A stretch of 64,000 nucleotides of DNA, taken from UBA11403 sp963784615 (GTDB lineage: Bacteria > Pseudomonadota > Gammaproteobacteria > Legionellales > Legionellaceae). The notes below the pieces were generated by a model. That model did not search any database. It was not told the DNA's origin and was given only the letters and a program-made list of their open reading frames with translations. Both the position numbers and the translations under genes were made by a program. Each line of letters opens with the position of its first letter. Position 1 is the stretch's first letter. The DNA lies in the NCBI GenBank assembly GCA_963784615.1, contig CAWASG010000001.1, positions 1,736,001-1,800,000 on the forward strand. The letters are read 5' to 3'. Positions 1-10,001 of this stretch are shown in pieces.

Positions 1-87
1 GCCATTACAGCTGGAACAACGACGAGCTGCACATTGAATGGTCCATCTTCAGGTACAGCAACTTTTACAGCAACAGGCATAGCATAA
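1..87 (+). CDS. 3' end of a type IV pilin-like gene
   Basis: An open frame enters from the left edge and stops with TAA at 85-87. The 28 visible residues end in TFTATGIA, which resembles the end of the complete pilin that follows (NYTVTGIL), and they contain one Cys (TTSCTL) placed like the second Cys of that protein. This suggests a tandem pilin pair made by duplication. The N-terminus, where the prepilin signal would be, is outside the window, so the assignment rests on the tail resemblance and adjacency only. Confidence 0.6.
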   Translation, partial: AITAGTTTSCTLNGPSSGTATFTATGIA

Positions 88-150
88 CCTGTCGCTAAAT
101 ACATGACTCGAATTTGTAATACATTTACGCTTCATTGAGAGGATATAGCG

Positions 151-516
151 ATGAACATACAAAAAGGCTTTACATTGATTGAATTAATCATGGTGATTGT
201 CATACTGGGAATTCTTTCTGCAGTAGCTGTTCCGAAGTATATCGATTTATCCGCAGATGCAAAAGCGGCCGCGTTGAGCGGTGTTGCTGGAGCCTTATCC
301 TCAGCTTCTGCGATTAATTACGCCAGTCGAAAAGCAAGTAGCGCAAAAGGATCCGCTGTGACTACATGTGATATTGGCGGACTACTCCAAGGCGGAACAC
401 CTACGGGCTACACACTCACCGCAACACCTGTTGCGGCCGACGCAACGGCAACATGTGTGGTCACCCAAACGGCAGGGGGCGCTACAGCCAATTATACCGT
501 AACCGGCATATTGTAA
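151..516 (+). CDS. Type IV pilin / pseudopilin (prepilin signal)
   Basis: This 121-residue protein begins with a classical class III prepilin leader: five residues (MNIQK), then G|FTLIELIMVIVILGILSA. The prepilin peptidase would cut after Gly6, leaving N-terminal Phe, and Glu5 of the mature protein is present. The hydrophobic helix is followed by VPKYIDLSADAKAAA, the pattern seen in MSHA-type minor pilins. Two Cys residues (TTCDIG and TATCVV) could form the usual C-terminal disulfide. GAGAGG lies 8 bases before the ATG. It probably sits with the preceding pilin in one transcription unit. The protein would be in the inner membrane before assembly into a pilus; which pilus system it serves cannot be told from the window. 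Confidence 0.85.
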   Translation: MNIQKGFTLIELIMVIVILGILSAVAVPKYIDLSADAKAAALSGVAGALSSASAINYASRKASSAKGSAVTTCDIGGLLQGGTPTGYTLTATPVAADATATCVVTQTAGGATANYTVTGIL

Positions 517-1010
517 TTCTCGATCCCGATCGATGGCAGCGGATCGATGGGGTCAAGAGAATCAATGGGGTCACCCATTAGAAAGACTTTGTCAAATGGC
601 AATAGCATACTTTTCGGTTTATTTCGCCAATTCTTATTATTATTCAAGTCACTAAAGATCTTCATTGCATACTAAATGCGCCTAAATTCTCTCCGTGTGG
701 TGTCACTAATATGCACCAGTCACCCATATGAATTAAGACATTGACTGACGGCCCAAAGGGATACCAGTCGTCCTTGGCATAACATGCCTCAGAAATTATT
801 TAGTACCGTGCAGTTGTCCAAGTCGGGAGGTAGTCGCGCTACCAGAATGACAGATTCGTGGCTTAAATCAACGGGGTCAGTGTCGATAGATTTCAATCAA
901 GGGTCGTTTGATAGTTATCGCTTATCCGACGATTTTGACTAACTCAACGATGACGGAGGAATTTGGGTGAATTTTAATAATGCGCTAAACCCAAAACTAT
1001 CAGCAGATGT
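517..1010. other. Intergenic region with GGGGTCA-type short repeats
   Basis: There is no convincing gene in these ~490 bases. A 12-base motif TCRAYGGGGTCA occurs at 544-555, 562-573 and 868-879, and a near copy is found at 23783-23794. Such motifs are common as debris around IS200-like/REP transposase genes, but nothing else here identifies an element. Confidence 0.5.
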
Positions 1011-2492
1011 TTAGTTGCGTAAACAATTGAAGATATCTTCCAACGTAATAATCCGGTCAAAGTAAGCTTGGTCAAGTAAAGCATCCGTTGCGCCACTTGC
1101 ACTAATTAACACTTTCTCAATAGTCTTCTTTCCCAAGTCAGGCATCTGGCGTAATTTTTTTTCAAACTCCTCTATCACATCAGTACCTGTCTTACTTTGG
1201 GTATATTTGATTTCACATATCGTTAAGACATGATCCGCACGATCAAATATGAGATCAATCTGATATCCTGCTTGTTCTTTTATGGTTGCTCGATTGAAGA
1301 AAGCGCCGCTTTTATAACGAACTGCAGAAAAACCAATGATAGCAGCAATCATTTGACTGTGCTTCCGACAAAAACGTTCAAAAGAAAGTCCTAACCATTT
1401 CCGATAAGACTCTTTATTAAGGGCATGCAAGGGAGATTCATTATAATCCCCTTCCTGAATTCTGTCCGATAACGGAGATATAAATTTAAAATAAAACCTC
1501 AAGTAGCTATCGGAAACGCAATAACGAATCAAATTACTATTATGTTCTGCTTGATAAGGTTGGTATATTTCAATAAAACCACACATGTCGAGATCCTTAA
1601 GAACATTTGTCAGATTGCCCCCTCCTTTCACGTGTAAGTATTTTTCAATATCTTGTTTACTAGCAAATTTGACCTGACTTAGATAATCAACAATTTCTTG
1701 ATAGTGGGCGTTTGTTGCAAAACTACTAATGAATATCCGCTCTTTTTCATTGCTAAAATAACTATTTTTTTTGAAACTTTCTTCACATATGCCAATCTGA
1801 ATGGAATAATGTTTTTTAATGCGTTTCAGATATTCAGGTATGCCGCCGACAGTAAGGTAAGCATCCATAACTTCACGATGAGAGCGGTTTCCTAATAGTT
1901 TTTGGGTTTCATTGAGTGTGAATTCACTGAGATTAATTTCATACATAGAGCGATTGTATAAAGCTTTCGAGTGAATCACTTGGTTTTGCATAAACGAAGG
2001 AGATGACCCGCATAAAACAAGTAATAGATCCGGATTATGCCTTAATGAATTATCCCACACATATTTTAGATCGGAAATCAGCTGGTTTTTATATTCCGCC
2101 ATCCATTGAACCTCTTCAAGATAGAGGGTCCATTTTCCAACAGCAATTTTTGACGCGATGAAGTCGAACAGCTCCATCCAAGTATTAAAACGCAGATGAC
2201 TGATATACTCATCGTTGAACACTTTCGACAGTTGATAAAGAACACGGTACATCTGCGCTTGGGTGTTGCCGTCTTCTACGCCCTCAAGCTTGATCAAGTT
2301 TCGTTCATGCAATGCATATTCAATTAGTTCAGTTTTCCCTACTCGCCTCCGGCCATAAACAACGATGATGCTGGCTTCACCAGTATTAGCAGACTCCGTA
2401 ATGTATTTTATTTCATGATTTCGACCAATAAATTGAATTTTCTTGCTGGGATGCGCTTTAGTTTCTTTCGACATTTTTTTCACCAGGGCCAT
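1011..2492 (-). CDS. AAA ATPase of the archaeal-type ATPase / DUF234 family
   Basis: The protein has an N-terminal P-loop ATPase domain: FIGRNHEI, then the Walker A region VVYGRRRVGKTELI, then LYLEEVQWMA as Walker B and LLLVLCGSS as sensor 1. A winged-helix stretch follows (about residues 260-330 of the mature frame), and the C-terminal part contains VLTICEIKYT, the PD-(D/E)XK-like end seen in DUF234 proteins. Family members are poorly understood and are often found near mobile or defence genes. The frame is open up to 2585, but two ATGs at 2492 and 2474 are more likely starts; the latter gives MSKETKAHPSKK, and a TATAAT-like element lies just upstream of the former. A fragment of a relative is found at 55215-55457. 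Confidence 0.75.
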   Translation of the reverse strand: MALVKKMSKETKAHPSKKIQFIGRNHEIKYITESANTGEASIIVVYGRRRVGKTELIEYALHERNLIKLEGVEDGNTQAQMYRVLYQLSKVFNDEYISHLRFNTWMELFDFIASKIAVGKWTLYLEEVQWMAEYKNQLISDLKYVWDNSLRHNPDLLLVLCGSSPSFMQNQVIHSKALYNRSMYEINLSEFTLNETQKLLGNRSHREVMDAYLTVGGIPEYLKRIKKHYSIQIGICEESFKKNSYFSNEKERIFISSFATNAHYQEIVDYLSQVKFASKQDIEKYLHVKGGGNLTNVLKDLDMCGFIEIYQPYQAEHNSNLIRYCVSDSYLRFYFKFISPLSDRIQEGDYNESPLHALNKESYRKWLGLSFERFCRKHSQMIAAIIGFSAVRYKSGAFFNRATIKEQAGYQIDLIFDRADHVLTICEIKYTQSKTGTDVIEEFEKKLRQMPDLGKKTIEKVLISASGATDALLDQAYFDRIITLEDIFNCLRN

Positions 2493-2699
2493 ATATGTAT
2501 AAATTATATTGTATCTGGCCCGATAAGGCAACAAATTACGGGCCGCATATTGTAAGAATCCGTGGCATCTGGCCCCAAAAATCAAATCAAGGGGGGCAGC
2601 ATCTCATGGCGCTAAGTTAAGGAAAAAATGATTGATGTACGCGTAAAGATAATTGTCGCCTAACAATAACCATTATGGTTAAATACTTCATATGAAATC

Positions 2700-3035
2700 T
2701 TGTCAGACTTTAATGCCGTTGATACGTTAGTAACCGCCATTAAACCTCAACCCCCTATTATTGCCATCAAGGCTTGTGCCCAACAGAGGTTAATTAATAT
2801 GTTAAATCATCACTACAAACTCACTATTAGAATGATAGAACAGCAAATGAAAGAGCTCGATAAAAGAAAAACCAGCGATGCGGATATATTAAAAATACTC
2901 AACGATTTTGTACCTGACGTGAAATATATTCTGGCCGCAGGCGGAATCAAAGAAATGAGGTTGTGTTTAAAAGAAAACCCTTTCTTTTCTTACTTCGTAA
3001 GCCTAGTACAAGGTAAAAAAACCAAGATGCGTTAA
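2700..3035 (+). CDS. Small hypothetical protein
   Basis: A 111-codon frame that would need a TTG start at 2700; the first internal ATG is well inside the frame (about codon 34, giving MLNHHYKL). The product is mostly helical in appearance, rich in Lys, Ile and Leu, with no signal peptide or membrane segment. I recognise no family. It precedes the Wadjet operon on the same strand by about 230 bases but lacks the features of any Jet protein. It could be a truncated gene that lost its start. Confidence 0.35.
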   Translation: MSDFNAVDTLVTAIKPQPPIIAIKACAQQRLINMLNHHYKLTIRMIEQQMKELDKRKTSDADILKILNDFVPDVKYILAAGGIKEMRLCLKENPFFSYFVSLVQGKKTKMR

Positions 3036-3261
3036 ATTATCGTAAGGAACTGGGCTACATTAAGGCCTTTGCGCAACCGAAATTAATTTTTTCAAAAAAT
3101 TAATTTGTCCATTATATTAATGGAATGTTACGATTTACAGGTCGGGAGGCTTGGGTTGAGCGAGAGAATACAAAATACCGATCAATTTTTGCAAACAATT
3201 AGCTCATCATGCCATGATTCGAGCATTTTTTTAATTTCAAGTCTTACGTTGAAGATATTTT
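3036..3261. other. Region upstream of the Wadjet operon
   Basis: About 225 AT-rich bases separate the small hypothetical gene from jetA. A short frame exists here but has no recognisable product. The promoter of the jet operon should lie in this stretch, but I cannot point to a convincing pair of -35 and -10 boxes. Confidence 0.4.
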
Positions 3262-4710
3262 ATGCAAAAAAAGACATCCTCGTTAAGTTATGAATATTTG
3301 TTGCGGTTAAAACAGACGCATACGACTTGGCAGCTGTTACATGCAGATAATGCTCCGCTTATTTTAAGTTTTTTTTATCGTGTGTTTATTGTTTCTAATC
3401 GTCGTTCGTATGCTTACACTGAACTGATCAGTAAACTTGATGATTATTTGCATCAATTGCGGCAGGATTATGGGGCAACGTTGTATCCTAAATCGCCAAA
3501 AGCTTATATCGAAGATTGGTGTCATAATGATAATGCTTACTTGCGAAAATATTATCCGCAGTATGGGGATGAACCAGAGTGTGATTTAACGCCTGCAACT
3601 GAAAAAGCAATTGACTGGATCCAAAGTCTAGAGCAAAAAGAATTTGTTGGTGCAGAATCACGCCTTTTTCACCTGTTTGAATTGCTTAAAGACATTGTTG
3701 ATAAAACTGAAAGTAATGTAGAGCTCAGGCTTGCTGAGCTAAATGCACAAAAACAAGCCATTGATGCTGAGATCAATAAAATTCAAAAAGAAGGTGTCGT
3801 AGAGGTTTATGATCGACGTCAGATTAAAGAACGCTTTATGCAAGCCGAAGAGACCGCTCGTCGGCTTCTTTCTGATTTTCGTCAAGTAGAATATAATTTT
3901 CGCGTGTTAGATCGTAATGCTCGTGAGCGTATTACCTTAAGTGATAAGCAAAAGGGCTCTCTTCTGGATGAAATTTTTAGTGAACAAGATGTCATCCGTG
4001 ATTCGGATCAAGGAAAGAGTTTCAAAGCGTTTTGGGAGCTGCTTATGGCACCTCAACGCCAGGCTGAGCTAGCATCATTATTGACTGAAATTTACGCGCT
4101 TGAAGAGGTTGCTCAATTTAATCCTGATAAACTTTTGGCTCGTATTCCTATTTATCTGTTAGATGCCGGAGAAAAAGTTTACCGTACGGGTAATCTGCTA
4201 TCAGAGCAATTGAGGCGCTATCTTGATGATCAAGCCTATCTTGCCAATAAACGTCTGATGGAACTGATCAATTCGATTGAAAAAGAAACTATTCAGCACA
4301 AAGATAAAATTCCTCGTCAGGGAAAATGGACCGAGCTGAACCACTTTAAAGCCAATATTGATGCATTTATGTCAAGCACATTGTTTACGCCGCCGAAAAA
4401 AATCAAGCTGTCCGCCACAAAATTGAAAGCCGGTGTTGAGGACGCGATGATTCACGCCTTGTTTGAGCAAGTTTATGTTGATGAGACTCTTTTAGCATCA
4501 CGGATTCAAAAAGCGCTGCAGCGTTCTTCTCAAATCAGCCTTAAAAATTTGATTGGCGAATTCCCTGTAGAAAAGGGCTTATCTGAAATTGTCGTCTACT
4601 TAAAACTGGCGACACAATTTGAGCGATCTATTATTGATGAAACTCAAGAAGAGACGTTGATGCTCAATGAAAAATGTGTTGTTTTACCTAAGGTTATTTT
4701 TGTGAGATGA
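3262..4710 (+). CDS. jetA: Wadjet protein JetA (DUF3375)
   Basis: The 482-residue product has the composition and position of JetA, the kleisin-like (MukF-like) subunit of type I Wadjet. Its start MQKKTSSLSYEYLLRLKQTH and the following winged-helix region (SFFYRVFIVSNRRSYAYTEL) match the DUF3375 pattern: short N-terminal helices, then winged helix, then a long helical middle (about 120-230). JetA bridges the heads of the SMC-like JetC and recruits JetB. It is the first of four genes with overlapping ends (jetA/jetB overlap 4 bases), which is the canonical jetABCD order. The ATG has only a weak upstream AAG-type ribosome site. Confidence 0.9.
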   Translation: MQKKTSSLSYEYLLRLKQTHTTWQLLHADNAPLILSFFYRVFIVSNRRSYAYTELISKLDDYLHQLRQDYGATLYPKSPKAYIEDWCHNDNAYLRKYYPQYGDEPECDLTPATEKAIDWIQSLEQKEFVGAESRLFHLFELLKDIVDKTESNVELRLAELNAQKQAIDAEINKIQKEGVVEVYDRRQIKERFMQAEETARRLLSDFRQVEYNFRVLDRNARERITLSDKQKGSLLDEIFSEQDVIRDSDQGKSFKAFWELLMAPQRQAELASLLTEIYALEEVAQFNPDKLLARIPIYLLDAGEKVYRTGNLLSEQLRRYLDDQAYLANKRLMELINSIEKETIQHKDKIPRQGKWTELNHFKANIDAFMSSTLFTPPKKIKLSATKLKAGVEDAMIHALFEQVYVDETLLASRIQKALQRSSQISLKNLIGEFPVEKGLSEIVVYLKLATQFERSIIDETQEETLMLNEKCVVLPKVIFVR

Positions 4711-5318
4711 ATATGACAACAGAACATCATACCCCGCTGTTTCAAAAATCACTGATTCATTTATTTCAGGGCGTTGTATACCAAAATGAGCACACAGACA
4801 TTTGGTTACAACTGTCATCGCTGCAGATCCAGATACAGGATTATGTGGGTGTTCTGGGATTGCAACTTATTGTGGATGAAGCTGAGGGATATGCGTATCT
4901 TCGTCAGCGCCCTTTAATGGATGATAAGGACGATACGGCCCTGCCCAGACTTCTTCAAAAACGTCCGTTAAGTTTTCCGGTCAGTCTGTTATGTGTTCTT
5001 TTAAGAAAAAAACTTCTGGAGCAAGATGCAAGTGGGGGCGATATACGTGTCATCTTAACTGAAGAACAGATTATTCAAATGATGCAGCTTTATTTGCCAA
5101 CAGGTAATAATGAAGTGAAAACGGTTAATCAAATTAGCACCACCATCAATAAAGTGATTGAACTTGGCATTTTGCGTCGTTTAACTACGGATGCGAAGCG
5201 CTTTGAGGTTAAACGCATTATCAAAGCATTAATTGATGCCGATTGGCTCGCAAACCTTGAGATGAAACTTGCCGAATACAAAGAATATGGAGAACGGGAT
5301 GCCGAAGGTGTTATCTGA
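4707..5318 (+). CDS. jetB: Wadjet protein JetB (DUF4194)
   Basis: This 203-residue protein corresponds to JetB, the KITE-like (MukE-like) partner of JetA, a dimer of tandem winged helices. Features of DUF4194 visible here are LFQGVVYQNEHTDIWLQL near the start, GYAYLRQRP at about 65-75, and RPLSFPVSLLCVLLRKKLLEQ at about 90-110. The start codon overlaps the jetA stop (ATGA) and its own 3' end overlaps jetC by 20 bases, so translation of the operon is likely coupled. Confidence 0.9.
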   Translation: MNMTTEHHTPLFQKSLIHLFQGVVYQNEHTDIWLQLSSLQIQIQDYVGVLGLQLIVDEAEGYAYLRQRPLMDDKDDTALPRLLQKRPLSFPVSLLCVLLRKKLLEQDASGGDIRVILTEEQIIQMMQLYLPTGNNEVKTVNQISTTINKVIELGILRRLTTDAKRFEVKRIIKALIDADWLANLEMKLAEYKEYGERDAEGVI

Positions 5319-8300
5319 TTTGAGTGAAAATGACCATGATTGTGAAGCAGGGTTTCGACTTCATGAGCTACAAGTCTACAACTGGGGCACATTTAACGAG
5401 CATGTTTGGACAATTTCCCCTAATGGCTACAACGCGCTCTTAACGGGCGATATTGGTTCTGGAAAATCAACGTTAGTCGATGCTTTAACCACGCTTTTAG
5501 TACCTCACCATCGCATCATCTATAATAAAGCGGCCGGAGCAGAAGGAAAAGAACGATCGCTGTATTCCTATGTTCGCGGTGAATATAAAAATGAACAGGA
5601 TGATGATACTCAACTTGTGAAGGCTGTCGCGCTTCGTGGAGAGTCAAATTATAGTGTTCTTTTGGCTTATTTTTTTAATCAAGGTTATGAGAAAGGAATT
5701 ACACTTGCTCAGGTCTTTTGGCTGAAAGAAGGCCAAAGAAATCCCGAACGGTTTTTTATTGTTGCTGAAGAGAAACTCTCAATTGCCCAACATTTTTCTG
5801 GGTTTGGGGGAGAGATTGCTACGCTTAAAAAACGCCTTAAACAAAACGTGTCGATCGAGATTTTTGAGCAGTTCAAAGAATACGCAACGTGTTTTCGCCG
5901 ACGTTTTGGCATTCAAAATGAACAGGCGCTGGATCTTTTTTATCAAACGGTGTCGATGAAATCCGTAGGGAATCTTACAGAGTTTGTACGTTTACATATG
6001 TTAGAAAAGACACATGCTGAAGATCGCATTGCCGAGCTGTGTGGACACTTTGAAAACCTTAATCGTGCTCATGAATCGGTATTAAAAGCACGCGCTCAAA
6101 TTGACGCGTTGAAACCGATGATGCTCAAGGGTGAAGAGTATCAATGCTTGCAAAATGAAAAAACAGACTCTCGCTTAATGCGAGAAGCGCTAGCGCCCTA
6201 TTTTGCCAGCATAAAATGTGAGTTGCTTAAAACGCATTTAGAACGATTGGGCCTTTCCAAGCAAAAGGAAGAAGGACGGCTGCAGGCGGTTCTCAATAAA
6301 ATGAGACATCTGCGCGATAATGAGCAAAATGTTCGCATGAACATCCATCAGAATGGTGGCGATCGATTGGATCAACTGGCTTCTGAAATCACTCGCTTAA
6401 CATTGGATCGCGATCGAAAAAGTGAACGATCGACTTTGTATAAAAAAATAGTCCAAGGCCTTAATCTCCCTATGGCCAAAGATAGCGATGGCTTTTATCA
6501 AAATCGCCAGCAAGCAAGCCTCCTCCAAAATGAGCAAGACAAGCAACGTGAAGCCCTTCATATTCAGCAGATTGATTGTCGTCTCGTGCTTAAAAAATTG
6601 GAAGAAGAGGAACTCGCTCTTCAAACTGAAATACAGTCTCTGAAAAAACGTAAAAGCAATATTCCATATAAAATACTGGATGTTCGAGCCAGAATGCTTG
6701 AAGCGCTTAATGTATCAGAAAAAACGCTTCCTTTTATTGGGGAGCTCATTCAAATTGATGAACGAAAAACAGCGTGGTCTGGCGCAATTGAGCGGTTGCT
6801 GCATAATTTTGGCCTGTCTATTCTCGTGCCGGAAGCCACTTACAATCAAGTCAGCCATTATGTGGAACGCACTAATCTTAAAGACCGGATTGTTTATTTT
6901 CGCGTAAAATCTGATACTGTTTTTAAAAATAACGACGTGATTCGCAACGAAAGTATCCTTAAAAAATTAAAAATAAAACCTGAGAATCATTTTTATGAAT
7001 GGTTAATGGCTGAGCTATCCGCGCGCTTTAATTATATATGCGCGGAAACGATCATTGATTTTCAACGCGAGCCTAAAGCGATTACGCAAAATGGCCAAAT
7101 CAAAATGGGTGGTCAACGTCATGAAAAAGACGACCGCCATGATATCAACGATCGAAGTCGTTATATTTTAGGCTGGAGCAATGAAGAGAAAATTCGCGTT
7201 CTGACAGAGAAACTCAAAGCGGTTCAAGCTCAGGGAAGCATTCTGGTGCAGCAGTTGTTAGAGCTGGATAAGCAACTCAAGCTGTTAATTGCAGAACGTG
7301 ATCGCTGTCGGGATTTACTCAATATACAAGATTTTGAAGACATCAATTGGGCCCTCATTGCCAAAATGATCGATGCTTGTCAAAAAGAGCAGAAAGAAAT
7401 TGCCGCTAATTCCAGTATTCTAGCGGTGCTGGAGGAACAGCTGGGACAAATTCAAACCGAAATCATTGAGCAAGAACAAAAAGCTGCGCGTCATCATTCA
7501 GAACTTGGACGATTGACGCAACAAGTTGAAGATGCTGAGAGGATGCGTCAACAGACTGAAGCGTTGATTGCAAGCGCGGCGGCAACAGAACACGCGCAAT
7601 TTTTTCCACGATTAGATGCATTTCGTTTGGAAAAATTGGGTGATAAAAAAATTGTTCTTGAGTACATTGAAAAAACACAAACTGAATTACGGGGAATACT
7701 GCAAAACCAAATTGATGCCGTTGATAAGAAATTAGCCCGTTTGGGGCCGGATATTTTACAAAATATGCACCAATTCAAAACGGCTTATCCACTCGAAACG
7801 TCTGAAATTGATGCTCATTTAGAAGCGATGCATGAATATCAAACCATCCTGAAGAATCTTGAGGGCGAAGATCTTCCTCGACATGAGGCCCGGTTTAAGG
7901 CACTTTTAAATGAAGGGACGATCAATAGCATTGCGTTGTTACAAAATCAACTGAACAAAGAACGCGGCGATATTCAAGATAAAATTGCGCACATCAATAC
8001 ATCGCTAAAAGATATTGAATATAATGCAGGCACCTACATTACATTAGTGATGGATCAAAACCAAGACGTGGATATTCGCGGGTTCCAGCAAGATTTAATT
8101 GCTTGTTTAAGCGATACTTTAAATCAGAATTTACTCTATACGGAGAGTAAATTTCTCCAGGTTAAAGCACTTATTAATCGATTTATGGGGCGAGAAGGAT
8201 ATACAGAAATAGATAAACGTTGGATGCAAAAAGTAACGGATGTACGAAATTGGTTTAATTTTTCAGCGAGCGAACGTTTCTTTCATGATCAAACAGAGAA

Positions 8301-8685
8301 AGAACATTACTCAGATTCGGCTGGAAAATCAGGCGGTCAAAAGGAGAAGTTAGCCTATACTGTTTTAGCGTCTGCTTTAGCGTATCAATTTGGATTAGAG
8401 TGGGGAGCAGTTAAATCACAGTCTTTTCGTTTTGTGGTGATTGATGAGGCATTTGGTCGTGGTTCTGATGAAAGTACCCGGTATGGTTTAACGCTATTTA
8501 AAAAATTGAATCTGCAACTTCTCATTGTCACACCGCTACAAAAAATTCATATTATTGAAAACTATGTGCGTTCAATTCATTTTGTACATAATCTGGAAGG
8601 TCGAGATTCACGCGTTCGCAATCTGACTATCAAAGAATATGAAGAGGAAAAGGCCCGATTTGCAGAAGTAACATGCTTACAGTAA
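5299..8685 (+). CDS. jetC: Wadjet protein JetC (SMC/MukB-like ATPase)
   Basis: JetC is the SMC-like motor that extrudes DNA loops in Wadjet. The head is split between both ends: Walker A GDIGSGKSTLVDAL at about residues 50-63, the ABC signature SGKSGGQKEK near 1010, and Walker B FVVIDEAFGRGSDES near 1045. Between them lies a coiled-coil rod of many hundred residues, with a hinge-like section around the middle (FIGELIQIDERKTAWSGAIE). The ATG at 5299 has GGAG six bases upstream, inside jetB, and gives 1128 residues; an ATG at 5287 and a TTG at 5269 are also in frame. All catalytic motifs look intact, so the ATPase should be functional. Confidence 0.93.
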   Translation: MPKVLSDLSENDHDCEAGFRLHELQVYNWGTFNEHVWTISPNGYNALLTGDIGSGKSTLVDALTTLLVPHHRIIYNKAAGAEGKERSLYSYVRGEYKNEQDDDTQLVKAVALRGESNYSVLLAYFFNQGYEKGITLAQVFWLKEGQRNPERFFIVAEEKLSIAQHFSGFGGEIATLKKRLKQNVSIEIFEQFKEYATCFRRRFGIQNEQALDLFYQTVSMKSVGNLTEFVRLHMLEKTHAEDRIAELCGHFENLNRAHESVLKARAQIDALKPMMLKGEEYQCLQNEKTDSRLMREALAPYFASIKCELLKTHLERLGLSKQKEEGRLQAVLNKMRHLRDNEQNVRMNIHQNGGDRLDQLASEITRLTLDRDRKSERSTLYKKIVQGLNLPMAKDSDGFYQNRQQASLLQNEQDKQREALHIQQIDCRLVLKKLEEEELALQTEIQSLKKRKSNIPYKILDVRARMLEALNVSEKTLPFIGELIQIDERKTAWSGAIERLLHNFGLSILVPEATYNQVSHYVERTNLKDRIVYFRVKSDTVFKNNDVIRNESILKKLKIKPENHFYEWLMAELSARFNYICAETIIDFQREPKAITQNGQIKMGGQRHEKDDRHDINDRSRYILGWSNEEKIRVLTEKLKAVQAQGSILVQQLLELDKQLKLLIAERDRCRDLLNIQDFEDINWALIAKMIDACQKEQKEIAANSSILAVLEEQLGQIQTEIIEQEQKAARHHSELGRLTQQVEDAERMRQQTEALIASAAATEHAQFFPRLDAFRLEKLGDKKIVLEYIEKTQTELRGILQNQIDAVDKKLARLGPDILQNMHQFKTAYPLETSEIDAHLEAMHEYQTILKNLEGEDLPRHEARFKALLNEGTINSIALLQNQLNKERGDIQDKIAHINTSLKDIEYNAGTYITLVMDQNQDVDIRGFQQDLIACLSDTLNQNLLYTESKFLQVKALINRFMGREGYTEIDKRWMQKVTDVRNWFNFSASERFFHDQTEKEHYSDSAGKSGGQKEKLAYTVLASALAYQFGLEWGAVKSQSFRFVVIDEAFGRGSDESTRYGLTLFKKLNLQLLIVTPLQKIHIIENYVRSIHFVHNLEGRDSRVRNLTIKEYEEEKARFAEVTCLQ

Positions 8686-9869
8686 AAGACATTAAAAATA
8701 AATGTCAAAAATATTGGCATCATCAGCATATTCAACGTTCCGCGCTATCCCATGATACTATTTTTCCATTAACCTTGGCTAAAATTCGCTGGACGGCGCG
8801 GGAATTATCTGAAGATTTCGGTTCTATTCGTGAGGGATTGCAGCATCTTCAAGCGCATAGCAAGGAACAGAAAGGTTTTGGGTACACCCTATGTTATCAA
8901 ACGATTCAGCATCGCCAACTTGGACGACAAACAGTCCCTGAGTCGATTGTTTTTGAAACACGCTTAGATTTTTTGAAATTTGCTGGTTTGAGTGAGGCGT
9001 ATCAAGTCTTCTGTGATGCTTTGCATATCATTATAAGCGCCCTGCCTTGTTTATCGGGTTGGTTGCGGGACAATACAGACAAAGTTATTGAATATCATAA
9101 CGTTTGGTCGAAATTGTTAGATGTGGTTTTATTTTTGCAAAAATATCCGACGCCAAACTGCTATCTTCGTGAGATGCCCATTCCTGGAATTGACAGCAAA
9201 TTTATCGAACAAAACAAAGGCATTTTACGTGAAATTTTGGAAGTAATCTTGCCTTCTGAACATATCGATGGAGACGTTCAAGGCTTTCAAAACCATGGAT
9301 TTGAACGCCGTTACGGTTTTAAATATCCGCAACCTGTGATTCGATTTAGAATTTTGGATTCTGCATTGTTTATCAATCAATTGACGGATATTAGCCTTCC
9401 GCTGTCTGAATTTCGAGAGCTTGTTTTACCTTGTGATTCTATTATCATTACCGAAAATAAAATAAATGGCCTTTCTTTTCCTTTGATAGACAGCGCCATG
9501 ATTATTTTTGGTTTAGGATATGGCATTCACTCTCTTGCCGAGATCTCTTGGCTTCAAAAGAAAGAGATCTACTACTGGGGCGATATCGATACGCATGGGT
9601 TCGCCATGCTGTCACAACTCAGATCTTATTACCCACACGTTAAAAACCTGTTTATGGATGACATGACGCTACAACACTTTAAAGCCATGTCTGTGGAAGA
9701 ACCTCAGGATAAACGCTGCATCGCTCATCTCCCGCATCTCAGCCCAAAAGAGCAGCAATTATACGGCGATTTATGTGGCAATGTTTATGGAAAAAATGTC
9801 CGCATTGAACAAGAGCGCCTTGACATGCAGTATGTAAAAAGGCGTCTTCAGCAAATGTTCAATCTTTAG
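8673..9869 (+). CDS. jetD: Wadjet nuclease JetD (DUF3322/DUF2220, Toprim)
   Basis: JetD is the topoisomerase VI/Spo11-like subunit that cleaves circular DNA after loop extrusion. The N-terminal half is the DUF3322 region; the C-terminal half (about 260-398) carries the Toprim fold, with the acidic residues in IIITENKINGLSFP and in YYWGDIDTHGFAML. The gene overlaps jetC by 13 bases, completing jetABCD. Length (398) is normal for the family. No frameshift or missing motif was seen, so the four-gene system appears complete. Known members protect against plasmid transformation. Confidence 0.93.
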   Translation: MLTVKDIKNKCQKYWHHQHIQRSALSHDTIFPLTLAKIRWTARELSEDFGSIREGLQHLQAHSKEQKGFGYTLCYQTIQHRQLGRQTVPESIVFETRLDFLKFAGLSEAYQVFCDALHIIISALPCLSGWLRDNTDKVIEYHNVWSKLLDVVLFLQKYPTPNCYLREMPIPGIDSKFIEQNKGILREILEVILPSEHIDGDVQGFQNHGFERRYGFKYPQPVIRFRILDSALFINQLTDISLPLSEFRELVLPCDSIIITENKINGLSFPLIDSAMIIFGLGYGIHSLAEISWLQKKEIYYWGDIDTHGFAMLSQLRSYYPHVKNLFMDDMTLQHFKAMSVEEPQDKRCIAHLPHLSPKEQQLYGDLCGNVYGKNVRIEQERLDMQYVKRRLQQMFNL

Positions 9870-10001
9870 GAAGCGTACCTATTCACCACATCGTGCCTGC
9901 CATAGAACGATGTTCGTAACCGGCATTATTATAGCAAGACGTAAGATGTGTGTAATGGTAAGGGAGCAACAGCACATCCCAAACGCCATCTGAGTAGGCG
10001 G

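Noticed and set aside
3105..3293. Short frame before jetA
   Set aside because: It overlaps the jetA start in another frame, has no ribosome site and no recognisable product.
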